Below are positions 21,850 to 33,758 of a stretch of DNA of 62,212 bases, piece after piece (position 1 is the stretch's first letter; the number at the start of each line of letters is the position of its first letter). The translations under genes and the position numbers were made by a program. This DNA is from Emmonsiellopsis sp. PD_33 (lineage: Eukaryota; Ascomycota; Eurotiomycetes; Onygenales; Ajellomycetaceae). A model generated the notes under the pieces. That model was given only the letters and a program-made list of their open reading frames with translations. It was not told the origin of the DNA and did not search any database. The stretch covers positions 1 through 62,212 of the forward strand of contig JANTQF010000204.1 in the NCBI GenBank assembly GCA_032988165.1, in the 5' to 3' direction.

Positions 21850-23010
21850 CTCATCCTCCTTACCTGAGTAGCTCTGCCATTGAACTCTATACTAGAGTCT
21901 GTGATCCTATTTCTCTGAGTCTACTATAGCCTTGACCTGGTACTCCCTTTCATTCTCCAAGGCCTTGCAGACAGGGTGATGAGCCACAGGATTCTCCTCA
22001 GGCCTCTCCTTATACTCACAAAGTAAGGAAATATGGAAGACATTGTGGATATCTAACCCAGGAGGAAGCTTCAGTCTATAGGCCTGGGCTCCCACCTTTT
22101 CCACAATATAGCAAGGTCTAGTCTGCAAGAGGTTCAGCTTTTTGCTTGGCCTTCACATACTAACATTTTCTAGGCTCAACCAGACCTTATCACCTTCCAT
22201 AAACCATTTTACAGTATGCTTGAAGTTATAGTACTTGGTCTGATATTCCTGAGTCTTTCCCAGAGCTTCACAAGCCTTCTTATGAATCTCTCTGATTAGG
22301 TCCACATGATTGTGAGCATCCTGGCATTCAATCATATATTCCTGCAGATCCAGTAAAGTCATGTGAGGGTGATAATCTGCAAGTATAAAGAAAGAGGACT
22401 TACCTGTGCTAGCATGCCTGGAGTTATTATATATAAACTCTATAAGGACTAGCCAAAGCACCCAATCATCCTAATTGTAGTTAATGAAGCTCTGCAGGTA
22501 CTACTTCAGAATGCTCATTAGCTGTTCTATCTGACCATCTATTTGTTAATGGAAAGCTATGCTTAGGTCTTATGAGACCTCCAATAGATTCATCAGATCT
22601 GTCCAGAATTTGCCCATGAAGATTGACCCTCTATCAGAGATAATATTCATAAGAAGCCCATGTAAATGCATAATGTCATGAATAAATAAATGTACCATCC
22701 CCTTGAATTTCATGTTCTTATAGGTAGAGATGAAGTGTGCTATCTTAGTAAATCTATCCATAACTATTAAGACACTGTCAAAGATATTACCATGTAGATC
22801 CCTACTTTCTAGTAGATCTACTAACATGTTCATTCCCAGCTGCTCTCAGGGCTTCTATGGGATAGGCAGAGGTGTAAGCTCTCCATATGATTTTATCCTA
22901 ACTACCTGTGAGCCCTGGCAGACTGCATAGGAATTCACAACCTTCTTGATCAGTTCTTGCATATAAGGCTAGTAATACTTCCTCATGAGTAGCTCATGGG
23001 TTTGTATGTC
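21850..23010 (-). pseudogene. Gypsy integrase and C-terminal domain remnant
   Basis: Open pieces at 22570-22833 (MDRFTKIAHF and IISDRGSIF, with two catalytic Asp), 22153-22461 (EFIYNNSRHASTGKSSF) and 21907-22128 (GAQAYRLKLPPGLDIHNVFH and SLL) follow the Gypsy integrase family in order. The last piece continues as EYQVKAIVDSEK, then a stop, where a chromodomain would begin in chromoviruses. Stops separate the pieces. Confidence 0.85.
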
Positions 23011-23579
23011 TGTGAAATGACCCATTAGAGGAGAGTTATGATGCACCTTGATGAGCTCTACATGAAGTAACTTATTTACAGGAATGTAGATCCAGCTATT
23101 TCTTCACAACAGGCCATCTATCTCCCTCCAAAGCTCAATCTCTTTGGCTTTGAATCCTTTTATAATCTCTTTCTAAATTTACCTAGTAAGTTCATCTGCC
23201 TGTTGAAGCTCTGACAGCCTAAGCATCAGATCTTATGAAGATTTATGCTCAGTTTCTCCCTGCACTAGGCCCTGCATGGTGCCTCACAAGGCCACCATAT
23301 CTTCATTACTGATACTATCTCTAAGAACCTTTATGATGGCTTGAAGAGAATTGATTAATATAACCACAGGGACTAATTACACAGATCCTTCCCCTTCCTC
23401 TTCCTCTTGTGAGGATTTAGGCAGCTCATCAAATAATTCCTCTATATGATCTACATCTAGTATTTAGCAGAGCTTTTCAGCCTCCTCTAGCCTCTTAGTA
23501 TCAGCAGCCTTTACATCTTGAATGTAGTCTGGCTGCTGTGAGAGCTCATCTGCAGGGTTATCTATCTTCTTGATATGTT

Positions 23580-24780
23580 TAATTGTGAACTAGTAGCCAT
23601 TTAGTTTCTGAGCCCAACAAACCTGCCTCCATGATAGCTCTTTGGTTGTTGTGAATTGATGAAGGCTGTTGTGATCTATTTGCACCAGGATTAATAAGCC
23701 CATTTCTTTCAAATAGTGCTGTCAATGCCTGAAGGATTCTACTATTATAAGTAGCTTCTGATTATAGATCTTATAGTTAATCTTCACAGCAATTATTTTC
23801 TGTAAGTAGAAAGTAATAGGCACCCAGTTCCCATTATTCAGTAGCTGTGAAAGGATTTCAGAGATTATATAGATAGAGGCATCTGTTTCAAAACAGGTTT
23901 TCCACAAAGGGTCAAAATGATATAGTAGGATTAAATTTGCAAAGGCCTTCTTAGTTTCCTCAAAAGCCTTGTAGGCCTCCTCATCTAAGAAGATCCCTTT
24001 CAAGAGTATCCTCACAAGCTTCTCCTGATGTTGCTGCTGAAAGCTCTTCTTCTTATTATCACCCTTCAGTAGGTTTATAAGAGGAAGTGTCCTCCTTGTG
24101 AAAGCCTCTATGAAATAGCAGTAGAAGTTCACAAAGCTTAGAAACACCTAAATGTCATGTATGCTCTGGGGCTCTAATCAGAATAGAATGATCTTAACCC
24201 ATAAGTCTTCTATCTTGATCCCATCTGGGGTAATGATATACCCAAGGAAGTTGATCTCCTACAAGTGGAATCTGCACTTTATGAGCTTCATATACAACTC
24301 AGCCTCTCTTAGTACTTTCAACACCTTATAAACATGGCCTGGGTGCTTCTTTTCATCCTTTGAATAGACAACCACATCATTCAAATAGACAACCACAAAT
24401 ACATCCAAGTAAGTGTGAAGACATTTATTGATATAAGACTGAAAACAAGCTGGAGCATTGGCTAATCCAAATGGCATAACTAAGTACTTAAATAGCCTCA
24501 GTGGTGTTCTAAAGGTAGTTTTCCACTCATCCCCCCTTACAATTCACAGATAGTGATAAGTATTAGTAACATCCAGTTGTGTGAAAATGACAGCACCTGC
24601 AAGCTGATTAATCACATTCTCAATTAATGATAGAAAGTATCTATTCTTAACTGTCTTACTATTCAGGTCATGAAAGTCCACACATATTCATAGTCTACCA
24701 TCCTTTTTCTTTGTGAATATAATTAGAGTGCCAGTGGAGGATTGCAAGGGCTGAATAAAGCTACTCTCCATACTATTCTC
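23580..24780 (-). pseudogene. Gypsy reverse transcriptase and RNase H remnant
   Basis: The RT motifs appear in order from about 24770 leftward: TKKKDG, VDFHDLNS, QLDVTNTYH, MPFGLANAPACFQ and VVVYLNDVVVYS. In the last one the catalytic YLDD has become YLND. RNase H follows with TDAS at about 23880 and NNGNWVPITFYLQK. Open pieces are 24259-24477 and 23722-24147; stops break the rest. Confidence 0.9.
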
Positions 24781-25630
24781 TAAGTATTTCTACAGGGTGT
24801 CTGTTTTCTGCTGCAAAAGCTTATAGATTGAACCCCAGGATGATTGTACTCCTGAGATCAGCTTTATAGCCAGATCCTCCTCACAGTGTGGTAGCTGTTC
24901 TGCAACCTTAGCAGGACTAAATGCCTCTGTAAGGTCCTTATATTCCTCTGAAATCTGCAGGGTGATTTTCACTATTATGAGATCAGTCCCAAGTTTCATT
25001 GTCATCATATAGATGGGCTTGCCTCCTTTGATAAGCTCTGTAGCATTTACTGGCTTAACCATTACTAGGGGATCTACTAACTCTTTTTGGAAGTATAAAC
25101 TCATCCTTCACAGGGAGATAACAGGGTCATATCTATAGATTTAGCTTATACTTAAGTTCATCTCTTCACTAATATCTACAACAATGACTGTCTCTACAAA
25201 TCTCCTTTATTTCCTAGAGAGGTCCTGCAGTTCAAAGCTGACCTTCATAAGGCTCAGCATATTGACCTTATTGTTCTTACAGGCAGCTGAGAGTAGGATG
25301 ATATCCTGGGATTCCACCTTCCAGCCTATTTGCTTCATAAGTGCCAGGGAGACCACAGTGGCATAGAAGCCACTATCTAATATTACTTTCTAGATTGGTG
25401 ATACCAGCATGTTCCTTTAGGGCCTTTTCCTGCAAGCATGTAACCATATGGGAGGGACCACAGACTCTGAATCCAGTTGTAAGGAGTTCAGATAGAAGAT
25501 ATCTAAATCATCTTCTTCCCACAGGCCCATATTATCCTAGACCTTTTTATTTGAGCATGCTATGTGAAGGTGCCCTGACCTGTTGTAGTTATAATACAGT
25601 TCCTTTTTCTTGGCCTCTTTCTTAGCAGCA
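24781..25630 (-). pseudogene. Gypsy gag zinc knuckle and protease remnant
   Basis: A knuckle-like YYNYNRSGHLHIAC (about 25556-25597) has the spacing of CxxCxxxxHxxxxC but both first cysteines are Tyr, as expected from G-to-A change. The aspartic protease core VILDSGFYATVV lies at about 25351-25386 with DSG intact. The open piece 24790-25104 leads into RT. Confidence 0.75.
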
Positions 25631-25849
25631 GTTTTTGTAGGAGTTCTATCAGCTTGCCCTCCCTGACTGACAGGGGTATGCAAGAAGCCTGCTGAGGTCT
25701 GACCACTCTATGAATTGTTTCCTGAGTGGGTTTCTGGTTTTCCTGTCCCACAGGATGATTCTGATCCTCACAGGTTGTTATTTGTTCTATTAGTAGTTGA
25801 TTTAGATCCACCAGTTCTACTATTATTTGATCTGCATGGGGGGTTGCCA

Positions 25850-26890
25850 TTCTATTTTCATGAGTCTGGGGTGATAGCTCACAAGCAGTAAATCTATGCC
25901 ATCAGTTCTTGAATAGGAAGAGGTTTTTCACCCTGTTTGATTAACTTATCCTGCATTGACCTGTCTAGGCCCTTAACAAAAATCCTTATCTAAGTCTTGC
26001 TCCAGGGTCCTGTCTCATCATCATCTAGTTCACACTACATGGTCATAAAGTGTCATATGTACTTGTTGTCATCCTCCATAAAGTTCTTCTTGATGTGGAG
26101 GAGGGCTATCCAGGTTCTTTCATTTTGGCTCATAGGATCACCAAGCTTTATCTTGAGATATGATTGCAAGGTTGTCCAGGTTGATGGTTCAGCAAGTTTA
26201 TAAATGTAGGCTTTTCAGTCTCTGACCTCTGTAAAGTGTAAACTAGTTGTCATATAGGTTAGAGCCTCATAGTTATTCATATCATACCATCTAACCTGCC
26301 CATCAATTCCTCCTGTGAATTCCTCAAAGGAGGTAAGGGAGGTGATTTGATATAGGGGGGATAGATTTTGTAGCTTATAGGAGTTCCATTTCAGGATGTA
26401 AGAGTCAGAGGAGAAGGCATTCAGGAAGGGAGATCATAGATGCTTCTGGCCAGTCTGCTGAAGAAGTATTATTACTTGCAAGAATCCTACTGCTTCAAGG
26501 TCTCCTTGCAGTGTACAGTCCAGAGTATTACCTGCCATAAGGGGCTTGGGCCCAAGGGGGGGAGCTGCAGAGAAGGGATTTGAGTTGCCTTCAGCTGTAA
26601 CTGAGAGGGGAGCTCATGTAGGAGCTTGAGGGAGTGCCTGAGGATTAGCCTCAGGGATGGGGTTCCACACAGGGGTGTCATGAAGAGGGTTAATATCCAT
26701 GTCATCCCTTGGGGGATCCTGGATGAACAAATCCTCCACTGAAGGAGGAGATTGAGAAGGGGTTTCCTCATGTTCTGAGTCCTCTGCAAGGGGTGGAGGT
26801 AGAGGCAGAGAGGATGGAGGAGAAGAAGAAGTAATAGGGGTAGTTCTCCTGTTTTATGATATAATAGGCTGTTACTGACTGACTGAGCTT
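25850..26890 (-). pseudogene. Gypsy gag remnant
   Basis: The minus strand reads a gag-like protein: a segment with FTGGIDGQVRWYDMNN, then WTTLQSYLKIKLGD and IFVKGLDRSMQDKLI, typical of fungal Gypsy capsids. The sequence nearer the 5' LTR (26400-26890) is Pro/Leu/Glu-rich in several frames. Frames are interrupted. Confidence 0.65.
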
Positions 26891-26894
26891 GAAT

Positions 26895-27164
26895 TATAAG
26901 AATAAGGCTTCACAAGAAGGTTATTTAGTTGTTTGTAGCTGAGTGTGAGATGTCTACATCAGAAGATATTACAGGAATAAAAGGTAGGTGTATGAATGAT
27001 AATAGTATTCAAGCTGAGGATTTCATGGATGTGGGATCCTCACAATCTATATATCTATCTATAGTGTGTGTGGCAAGGGCTCACTTATGAGCCCTAGCCC
27101 TAAGGCTAATTCACAGGCCTCAGTCTGAGGCCTAGGGGTGAGGAGTCCATGTAGATTTCTTACA
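26895..27164 (-). repeat. Gypsy 5' LTR
   Basis: This is the partner of 19785-20054. Its outer end is TATAAG instead of TGTGAG, two G-to-A changes that destroy the terminal TG. The target duplication GATAA follows at 27165. Confidence 0.95.
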
Positions 27165-28150
27165 GATAACATCATTATTATTTATCATTAACATTATAAA
27201 ATGATATTCATTAATTTTGTGGCCCAGTTAATGAATACCTACAAACTCCACAATATAAGAAAAGTGAAGTAGTTTTTAAGAATTTAAGTCCTTTGTGATT
27301 ATATAGCCCAAAAACTTTGATTATACCAGAACAGTTATATAGTCAAAATAGTAGTAAAATTCAGGATTAAATATTATAAACCCTATTACATATCTATATC
27401 TACTTAATTAGTATATTCTTACTCAGATTTTCTATCCTCCTAGGAGATTCATAGCTTTCAGTGTTATATCAACTCTATTATCTACTCTTCTGTAAGAACT
27501 CAGTCTAATCTCATCTTCACTACAGGGGTTCTTACTGATTATATAGTTTATTTATCTTTACAGCATGACAATCTTATATATTGCATCATTACTTATGGAT
27601 ATCAAACTTAAAACCTTACTATTAAATATAGTACTCTAACCTTTAAAGATGCCAGCCTGACATTCTGTATCTATATAAATGCTATATTTACAGATAATAT
27701 GACTACTCATTGAAGCACATAAGATATGATATTTACTCTTTTTAGAGATGCAATTAATTGGAAGTCCACTAAACAATGAACTGTAAGTATGTCTTCTACT
27801 GAGTCAGAACTTTTAACTCTATCTGCTGCTGTAAGAGAGGCCTACTGGTAGAGATATCTCTTTAAATAAATTGATTTTAATCTGGAATGTATATTGATTA
27901 TATAGAATGATAATATTCAGATGATATGTCTCTTCCAGGAAAAAACTTTCTAAATCCTTATAAAACTCTATTATATCAATATTCATGATTACTGGCTTCA
28001 TTAAGAAGTCTAATAAGGCTGAATATCTATTGAATGAATAGATATGAAGAAGATGCCAGTAGATAGCTTCACTAAATCCCTCCCTTATATTGCTTATGAG
28101 GCATTCTGCTGTCTCATTAATCTTGTTGATATAAGTATAAAATTAAGGTA
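27165..28150 (+). pseudogene. Copia reverse transcriptase 3' part and RNase H remnant
   Basis: After the GATAA duplication the Copia RT resumes (DNIIIIYH…). Then comes RNase H: INWKSTKQ, a TGA where Arg is usual, TVSMSSTESELLTLSAAVREAYW at about 27753-27845, and an end region (MPVDSFTKSLPYIAYEA, about 28045-28100). Many stops are present. Confidence 0.85.
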
Positions 28151-28258
28151 ATTCTTTGCTATTAAATTATCTCTACTTTGCTCTATAATACATCAAATTG
28201 AGGTAGTTCTTTGCCATTGAATTACCTCTACTCTGCTTGGAAATCCACTGAGGAGGTA

Positions 28259-28548
28259 TGTGAGAAGTGATATGATATGTACCCCAAGTGCCTACAGAAT
28301 AAATCCTCTATTTTTCAGTCATTCAGTTCTGCATCAATGATCTTTTCATTGTTTCCTTCTTAATAGTAATAATAATTGATTATCCCTATTGTTTTCTACA
28401 CCTATTTTATATGGTATCTTAGATTTTCATTATCTCAGGCAATCACATGTCAGTAGCTATAAATAGTGGCAAAATCTGCCAACTTAGACAAAGGAATCAA
28501 TAATCTTTCTCCTCATGGATATCTCTAACTACATTCAACCCTCTTATA
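28259..28548 (+). repeat. Copia 3' LTR
   Basis: This is the partner of 15702-15991. It has lost both CpG sites still present in the 5' copy. GATTT follows directly at 28549. Confidence 0.95.
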
Positions 28549-31175
28549 GATTTTCCTCCCAAGGTCCCGATCTCTCACGATACCCGCTGTTCTACACACT
28601 CGCAGCACACAGTATCCACGTTTTTCCGGATTGATAAGACAAGCGAGGACCCCGAGGAAGCAAAATTGGATACTTGATTGCTCCGACAAGGACGCCCACG
28701 AAGGATCTTTTTCCTTTACGTGAATTTTACCAGCCGAGTTCCCCCCAGCAAGGGAGACAAGGGGAGGAATCCGAGGATGCTACCTAGTAAAACTAGGCTC
28801 ACATGAAAATGCTCTTTGATAAGTACCAGTGGGCAATGCTCATCGGGGACAGCTCGGATGCGATTTCTATCGTCGTATCATTAAATAAGCTTGAGCAGAG
28901 ATGCCGGGCTCCGCAAGCGATTCTTGGTTCCCTGCTTTAACACTAACAAATAATGGTCTTACAAACCCTGTCGGCCGCTGCTTCGAGCAAGGGTTTGCTT
29001 GACCCTGCGAGGCTCGCCATGCAGAGAAATTCCTCCGTAGCTCGAGGCGAGCCAAAAAGATGGAAGACACAGGATATGGGCTCTGCTGAATTTGCCAGGC
29101 TTTTGGGCTTCTTTTGAAGGAATTCAACCCCTCATAAGTCATTTATCGTACTTGCCCTATCACACAAGGTTGTTTATCCTTATCTTAAGTTACAGTTACT
29201 AGCCTCGGCGCCTCGCCACACGCAACAGCCGTTTTGCTGGCTGGCTGGAGGTTGCATCCCAGGTTGACATAACTAGTACCTACGATGTAGCTATGCACCA
29301 AACCTAAGCGCAGCCACGGTATGAGGGGTCGAGGACACTTTTGAAATCCTTCGGCTCACGATAGTCGCCTTCGCCTACTTCGGAGCTCTCCACCGATGGC
29401 AAACTGCCCACCACCGTCTGATCGCCCAGGGCAAAATATCCACTCCCCCGCCGCTCCCCCACCTTTTGCCCAATCGTTGTGCACCGTTTTTGTGAAGCTA
29501 TCGTCCGCGAAGGAAGAAGAAAGCCGCTTATCCCTCAATCCACGTCCTACGAAAGCAGATCTCCCAACCCAATCTTCAAATCAGGGTTATGATTCAAACC
29601 TCGTGGCCAACCCTACCTCGGAAGTCAGCGGATAATTGCCTTATTATCGTGGGCGATGTGTTTTCTCAATTCTTGTGTGTTGCATCGCAGCTCCAATCTT
29701 CTTTTTCAAACTCCGAGCTAGGCCCTATAGACGTTGGAATTTGCATCGAGGACTGTTGTTCCGGAGATTCGGCGGAGAAGACCCAGGCATGGTTCCAAGT
29801 GTGGAGCCCACCCAACTTGGCCGACAGAAGGGAATTCTGCGCTTGAACCTTGGTAGTTGGGAACTATTCGACCTAGCGGAGGGTTATGCATGTACCTTGC
29901 AACCAGATCGGACCAGGGGGGAGGGGAATATTGACTCATTGGTGGATTTTACATATGTGCATCGCTCGGTTATTCCATTCGTTTTTGTGGCTGAGCTATC
30001 CAGGTTCGACCTCCATGACACCTTTCTTAACTAATCCCGCGACAAGGGCTCTAAGGAGGCTTCATTCGAAACCGTTTCACGAATGATATGATCGATATCC
30101 CGCATGCCAACTGCATAATCCATACTAGCGACCACGATGGCGCGATTCGGTAGTCTCACTGGTTCGCCTCCTCTTCCATCCAATATGGCCCTCGCCGATA
30201 CCACGAAAAATGCGCTCATGATTGAGCAAAAATCTAGCAATATCGCTAGTTTCCGATTTTCGCGTCCAATATGTGGGCCTTGCATTCCATGAATTATCTC
30301 GCTGAAAACCAATGACCGCACCGCATTCCGGCCTTAAACTCCTTGGCCCACAATCTTTTCCTGTTCAAGCAACTCTTGTTCCTCATAGCAGCTGGGGCAT
30401 CGCATCATATGGAACCCATAACGACTTTCGCCATACTGGCTCCACGCTGAGGGGCTGAGGGGCCCTTCCCCCTCTTGCGTTTGACCAGAGGAGAAATAGA
30501 TCCGCGCGGTTGCATCTATGATGTCGTCTCTGCTCCTCACGCCGGATCGCTGGCGATGGGGGATTGTAGATCAGAAGTCAAAAGCCATGTGGCCATGTGG
30601 AATGAGGGACATGCGTCACATATCTGCGGATGGTCGTCCCTCTTCATTGTCTTATTTCGTCGCTATCCCACTATCGTCCGCGCGGATTCGACAGTAGCAA
30701 GGGCAGGGCAGGGCAGCTATTCACGGCAGATCGGGGCGACTCAGTCAGGCTGCCAATCTGTGACCCCTATCTGGGGCCATTATTGAGTCAGGAACCGCTA
30801 CTAAACCAAGCAAAAGCGGTTTATCCGCGGTACTGGATGTCCTCATTCAAACCCCCGATCCCGCCTACTGAAACCTGTTCGTCCTTATAGACGCTGCCTC
30901 TTGGCACCTTCCCACCACGCAGGGTTTGTCGTTCCTTTTTTTCCCCTTGGGGCCGGTTCCTATCCCCATTACTTTCCACCTGACTTTGACGTACGGCATA
31001 TGATCTATTTCTGTGTTTACATTTTGAAGTAATCACTGTTGTGCCGCCTATATTACCCCTTGTGGTATTAGATTTTTCCCCGGCTGGCCTAGGCCCCTAC
31101 ACTGCAGAGCAACAATCAAGATCAATCCAGTGGGCTTAGGGACCACAGGAGCAAACAACGATATAATCCGTGAAC
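28549..31175. other. 2.6-kb intergenic region, no gene recognised
   Basis: Base composition and CpG content return to those of the host immediately after 28553. Frames of 60-130 codons occur (for example 28867-29142 on -, 29636-30034 on +) but none shows a family motif or a convincing exon chain. An 8-bp inverted repeat, GGCTCGCC/GGCGAGCC, lies at 29011-29018 and 29046-29053. The right end should be the promoter of the receptor gene. Confidence 0.55.
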
Positions 31176-32663
31176 ATGTCTACCCAAGATGTTAAATTCT
31201 CGTCGGAATTTGAGAGGGAGACATGGGCGTTATATGCCGTGGGAATTTTCGCTGTCGGAGCCCGATTGTGAGTGATATTTCATTTCGCAAATACATCAAC
31301 TAGATCTAACTCTACACAATAGTGTCGCACGAATAAAACGACTCGGGATCGGAGGATTGCAACTTGACGACTACCTAATGATTACGGCGGTGCTTTGGTA
31401 CACCCTTCTATGTGTTGCTCTAAATCAAGTGGTTTCAGGCGGAGGCTCGAATCTAATGACTGAGGAGGATATCCGAAATCTAACCCCGATAACAAAAGCA
31501 GCACGGGTGGCTGGAAGCAAATGGGTTTATTTATCTGAGCACGTCATGGTACTCACGATATGGACAATGAAATTCTGCATGTTGACAATATATGCGCGCA
31601 TCACGTAAGTTCCCCGTCGAACAACATTCGGAGTACTTGTGCATGGGCTGTCCGGTATTTCAAGCGGAAACGTCAACCATTTCATTAGCTAACAGTTTTC
31701 GCTGAATAGGAATGGATTGAGTCAGCGCCATCTTGTCAATTACTGCGCGATATACGTGGGATTGACGTTCGTTGCTACCGAGCTCTCCCTCTTCCTCATC
31801 TGCCGTCCCATCACGAATTATTGGGCGGTGCCTACGCCAGACTGTTGGTTACACTTTGAATGCCCTCTTTTTTTTAATCTATCAACTGGCTAACCTTAGT
31901 TAAAAATCTAGATCAATGCTCCTCCTACCAATATTACGAAATCGTCAATGGCTGTCTATCCATCACGGGGGATATCTTCATGCTCCTCGTCGCTATTCCC
32001 CTCCTCATGACCGTCCGACTCCCTCTTAAACAAAAAGTTATCCTCATCCTCCTCTTCGGCCTCGGCATTTTCGTCATCATCGCCGCCCTCCTTACCAAAA
32101 TCTACTGCCTCGTCCCCTCCCTGATCTCCTACGTCTACATGAACTGGTACTTCCGTGAAGCAACCGTTGCGATGCTCGTCACCAACCTACCGTTGACTTG
32201 GTCCCTAATGAGAGATATATTCCCCATGCTCAAGAGCTGGACTGGCGGATCTCGACCAACGGGTGTCTTAGGAGGAATCATATCATCTCGCCGCGCATCG
32301 CGACCTGCTCTTCAGTCGAGCGACTACAAGCTTCGACCATTCAGCCGGCTAGCCTCGAATGATCCCCGAAAATCCGTCATAAGCAGCAATAGAACGCAAA
32401 ACACCACCCGGGTCAGCGATGATGGTGAGTCTGTTCGTTCCTTGCATATTCGGCAGGACGTCACGATCACGGTTGCGTCTCAGAATGTAAAGGACAGTGA
32501 CGACATAGAACGTGGGCACAGACGTGCTCATTTTGCCAACTCACCGTCTCCACCACCACTTCCAACGCCAGCCCCGGGCGAGCCTCAGGGCGTTGATGAC
32601 AGCTGGTCACCCCCCCGCACAATGTCAAGAGGCGGGCCTGGCCGGACAAGTCCACCCAACTGA
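31176..32663 (+). CDS. Fungal rhodopsin-domain integral membrane protein (PTH11/SAT4-like receptor)
   Basis: Exons are 31176-31267, 31323-31604, 31710-31843 and 31912-32663 (419 aa), all GT-AG. Residues 1-30 lead into the first membrane span. ARFVARI…GGLQLDDYLM is the family signature after span 1. WVYLSEHVMVLTIWTMKFCMLTIYAR and YCAIYVGLTFVATELSLFLICRP are further spans. PDYQCSSYQYYEIVNGCL is the conserved cysteine loop, followed by DIFMLLVAIPLL, LPLKQKVILILLFGLGIFVII and MNWYFREATVAMLVTNLP. The tail (about 150 residues) is Ser/Arg/Pro-rich and likely cytosolic. Seven spans fit the fungal rhodopsin family (Pfam Fung_rhodopsin). The ligand is unknown. The third intron's donor (GTTGGT, 31844) was chosen because it restores the conserved QC..YQYYEI block. 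Confidence 0.85.
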
Positions 32664-33156
32664 GGCAGCTGGTTTTGACTCAATGAGAATGAGGGTGGAA
32701 TTAAAATGAGGACTGGCGGGCAAGCAGGCTGGGAGCTTTTGGTGTTTTCTTTTTCTTTTCTAATGTCATGATAGTGATTCCCTTTGTCTTCTTTTTTTTT
32801 ATATTTTTGCCCTTTGTAATTGGCCGTCCCGACTCATAATGTCTATACGAGTCATCGGCGTACATGTACATACATACATAGATGTGATACCCAGGATAAG
32901 GGGGAATAATAACTAATGTATCACTTCCAAAAATAACCCCGATCATACTAGCAATTTAAGCTGTCTCTTCTTTCCCAAATTCAGCCCCCCCCTTTCTGCC
33001 CCTCAGCAGATCCAACTGATCAAATGCATAAAGGGCATAGAACAACCCCTCCCTCCCCTTTTGATCGTCCCTGGTACTTTTTTCATATTCCAACAAACCC
33101 ATTTCAACCTATGCGCTCAATTGCCGAATATCCCGGCAATGTTCTCCACACCTTAA
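32664..33156. other. Intergenic between receptor and tRNA
   Basis: It holds the receptor 3' UTR, T-rich runs at 32740-32815 and a short CATA repeat at about 32868-32880. The bases just upstream of the tRNA show no further gene. Confidence 0.6.
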
Positions 33157-33227
33157 GACGATGTGGTCGAGTGGTAAGACGTCGCGTTGTGGCCGCGCCA
33201 GCCTGGGTTCGATTCCCAGCATCGTCA
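33157..33227 (+). tRNA. tRNA-His (anticodon GTG)
   Basis: Acceptor arms GACGATG and CATCGTC pair perfectly, with discriminator A. The D arm contains GTCGAGTGGTAAGAC, the anticodon loop is TTGTGGC (GTG), and the T arm is CTGGG-TTCGATT-CCCAG. The anticodon stem has four clear pairs, with one possible U-C mismatch at its outer end. There is no intron. A and B boxes are in place and a T-run follows at about 33249. Confidence 0.93.
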
Positions 33228-33758
33228 ATTAATAGCATTTCATCATCTTTTTGCCCCCGTTTCGGGGTCTATATTGTCTTTAGGCGAAGGGGAACCGGTA
33301 TGGGGGATTGGATATCCTTCTTTTTTTGTCTGCGGGGGTTGTAGAGATGTAACTATCATTGAGGGAGATACATAGTGTGCGCGGCGTGGATTCTGATATC
33401 ATGTGATGTGCTTGCCCTATTTCAAGGTTTTGAGATTCAGGATCGTTTGCTCTTTAATTTTAATAACTACAGAGAGTAATTATGGACTTTTTTTTTTCTC
33501 CCAGTTTCCTTGATGTAGCTCATCTATACATACATATGAGTTATGGCAAAATATAGCCCTTTTTTCTTCGGTGGTTGTTGTTGTTATCCCCCGAGAGTTA
33601 CATTTGGTGAAATATATATATTTTCCTCTAGTAGTTCGTTTCCGCCCTCGCCCGCCCTTGACGCCTCCTACGTCACATATCCCCTAGTTCAAAACCCCGC
33701 TCCGCCCCTCATCCGCTCCGCGATCAATCCAAATGCCAAAGCAAAGCACGATCACAGT
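33228..33758. other. Intergenic between tRNA-His and helicase copy
   Basis: AT-rich with T-runs (33324-33329, 33488-33498). An upstream in-frame ATG at 33543 exists for the helicase copy, but the residues it adds (Cys/Phe/Ser-rich) do not look like an RRP3 N-terminus. Nothing else is recognised. Confidence 0.5.

Larger units (their letters stand above)
19785..27164 (-). mobile_element. Ty3/Gypsy LTR retrotransposon nested in the Copia RT
   Basis: 270-bp LTRs lie at 19785-20054 and 26895-27164, with target duplication GATAA (19780-19784 and 27165-27169). On the minus strand the 5' LTR is 26895-27164. Internal order going left is gag, protease, RT, RNase H, integrase, C-terminal domain: Gypsy order. 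A polypurine tract (minus strand, complement of 20055-20072) sits next to the 3' LTR. The element is 7,380 bp. About 1.8 kb between the end of pol (about 21.85 kb) and the 3' LTR is extra and carries a plus-strand Cys-rich frame. All frames are broken. CpG is absent throughout. Confidence 0.95.
15702..28548 (+). mobile_element. Ty1/Copia LTR retrotransposon, degenerate, interrupted by a Gypsy element
   Basis: Two 290-bp LTRs (15702-15991 and 28259-28548) begin TGTGAGAAG and end CTTATA. A perfect 5-bp target duplication GATTT lies outside (15697-15701 and 28549-28553). Internal order on the + strand is gag-like, protease, integrase, reverse transcriptase, RNase H, which is Ty1/Copia order. Removing the nested element leaves about 5.5 kb, a normal Copia size. 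A purine-rich tract (GAGGAGG, about 28250) precedes the 3' LTR. Coding parts are full of stops, mostly where Trp, Gln or Arg codons would be expected. The element is very AT-rich, and CpG is absent except for two sites at 15711 and 15723. It is dead. Confidence 0.95.

Noticed and set aside
26487..26789. 100-codon frame in the Gypsy gag region
   Set aside because: Probably a shifted frame across the mutated gag; it lacks capsid motifs itself.
28867..29142. 91-codon frame on the minus strand
   Set aside because: No motif, no initiation or splice support, and other frames of similar length overlap it.
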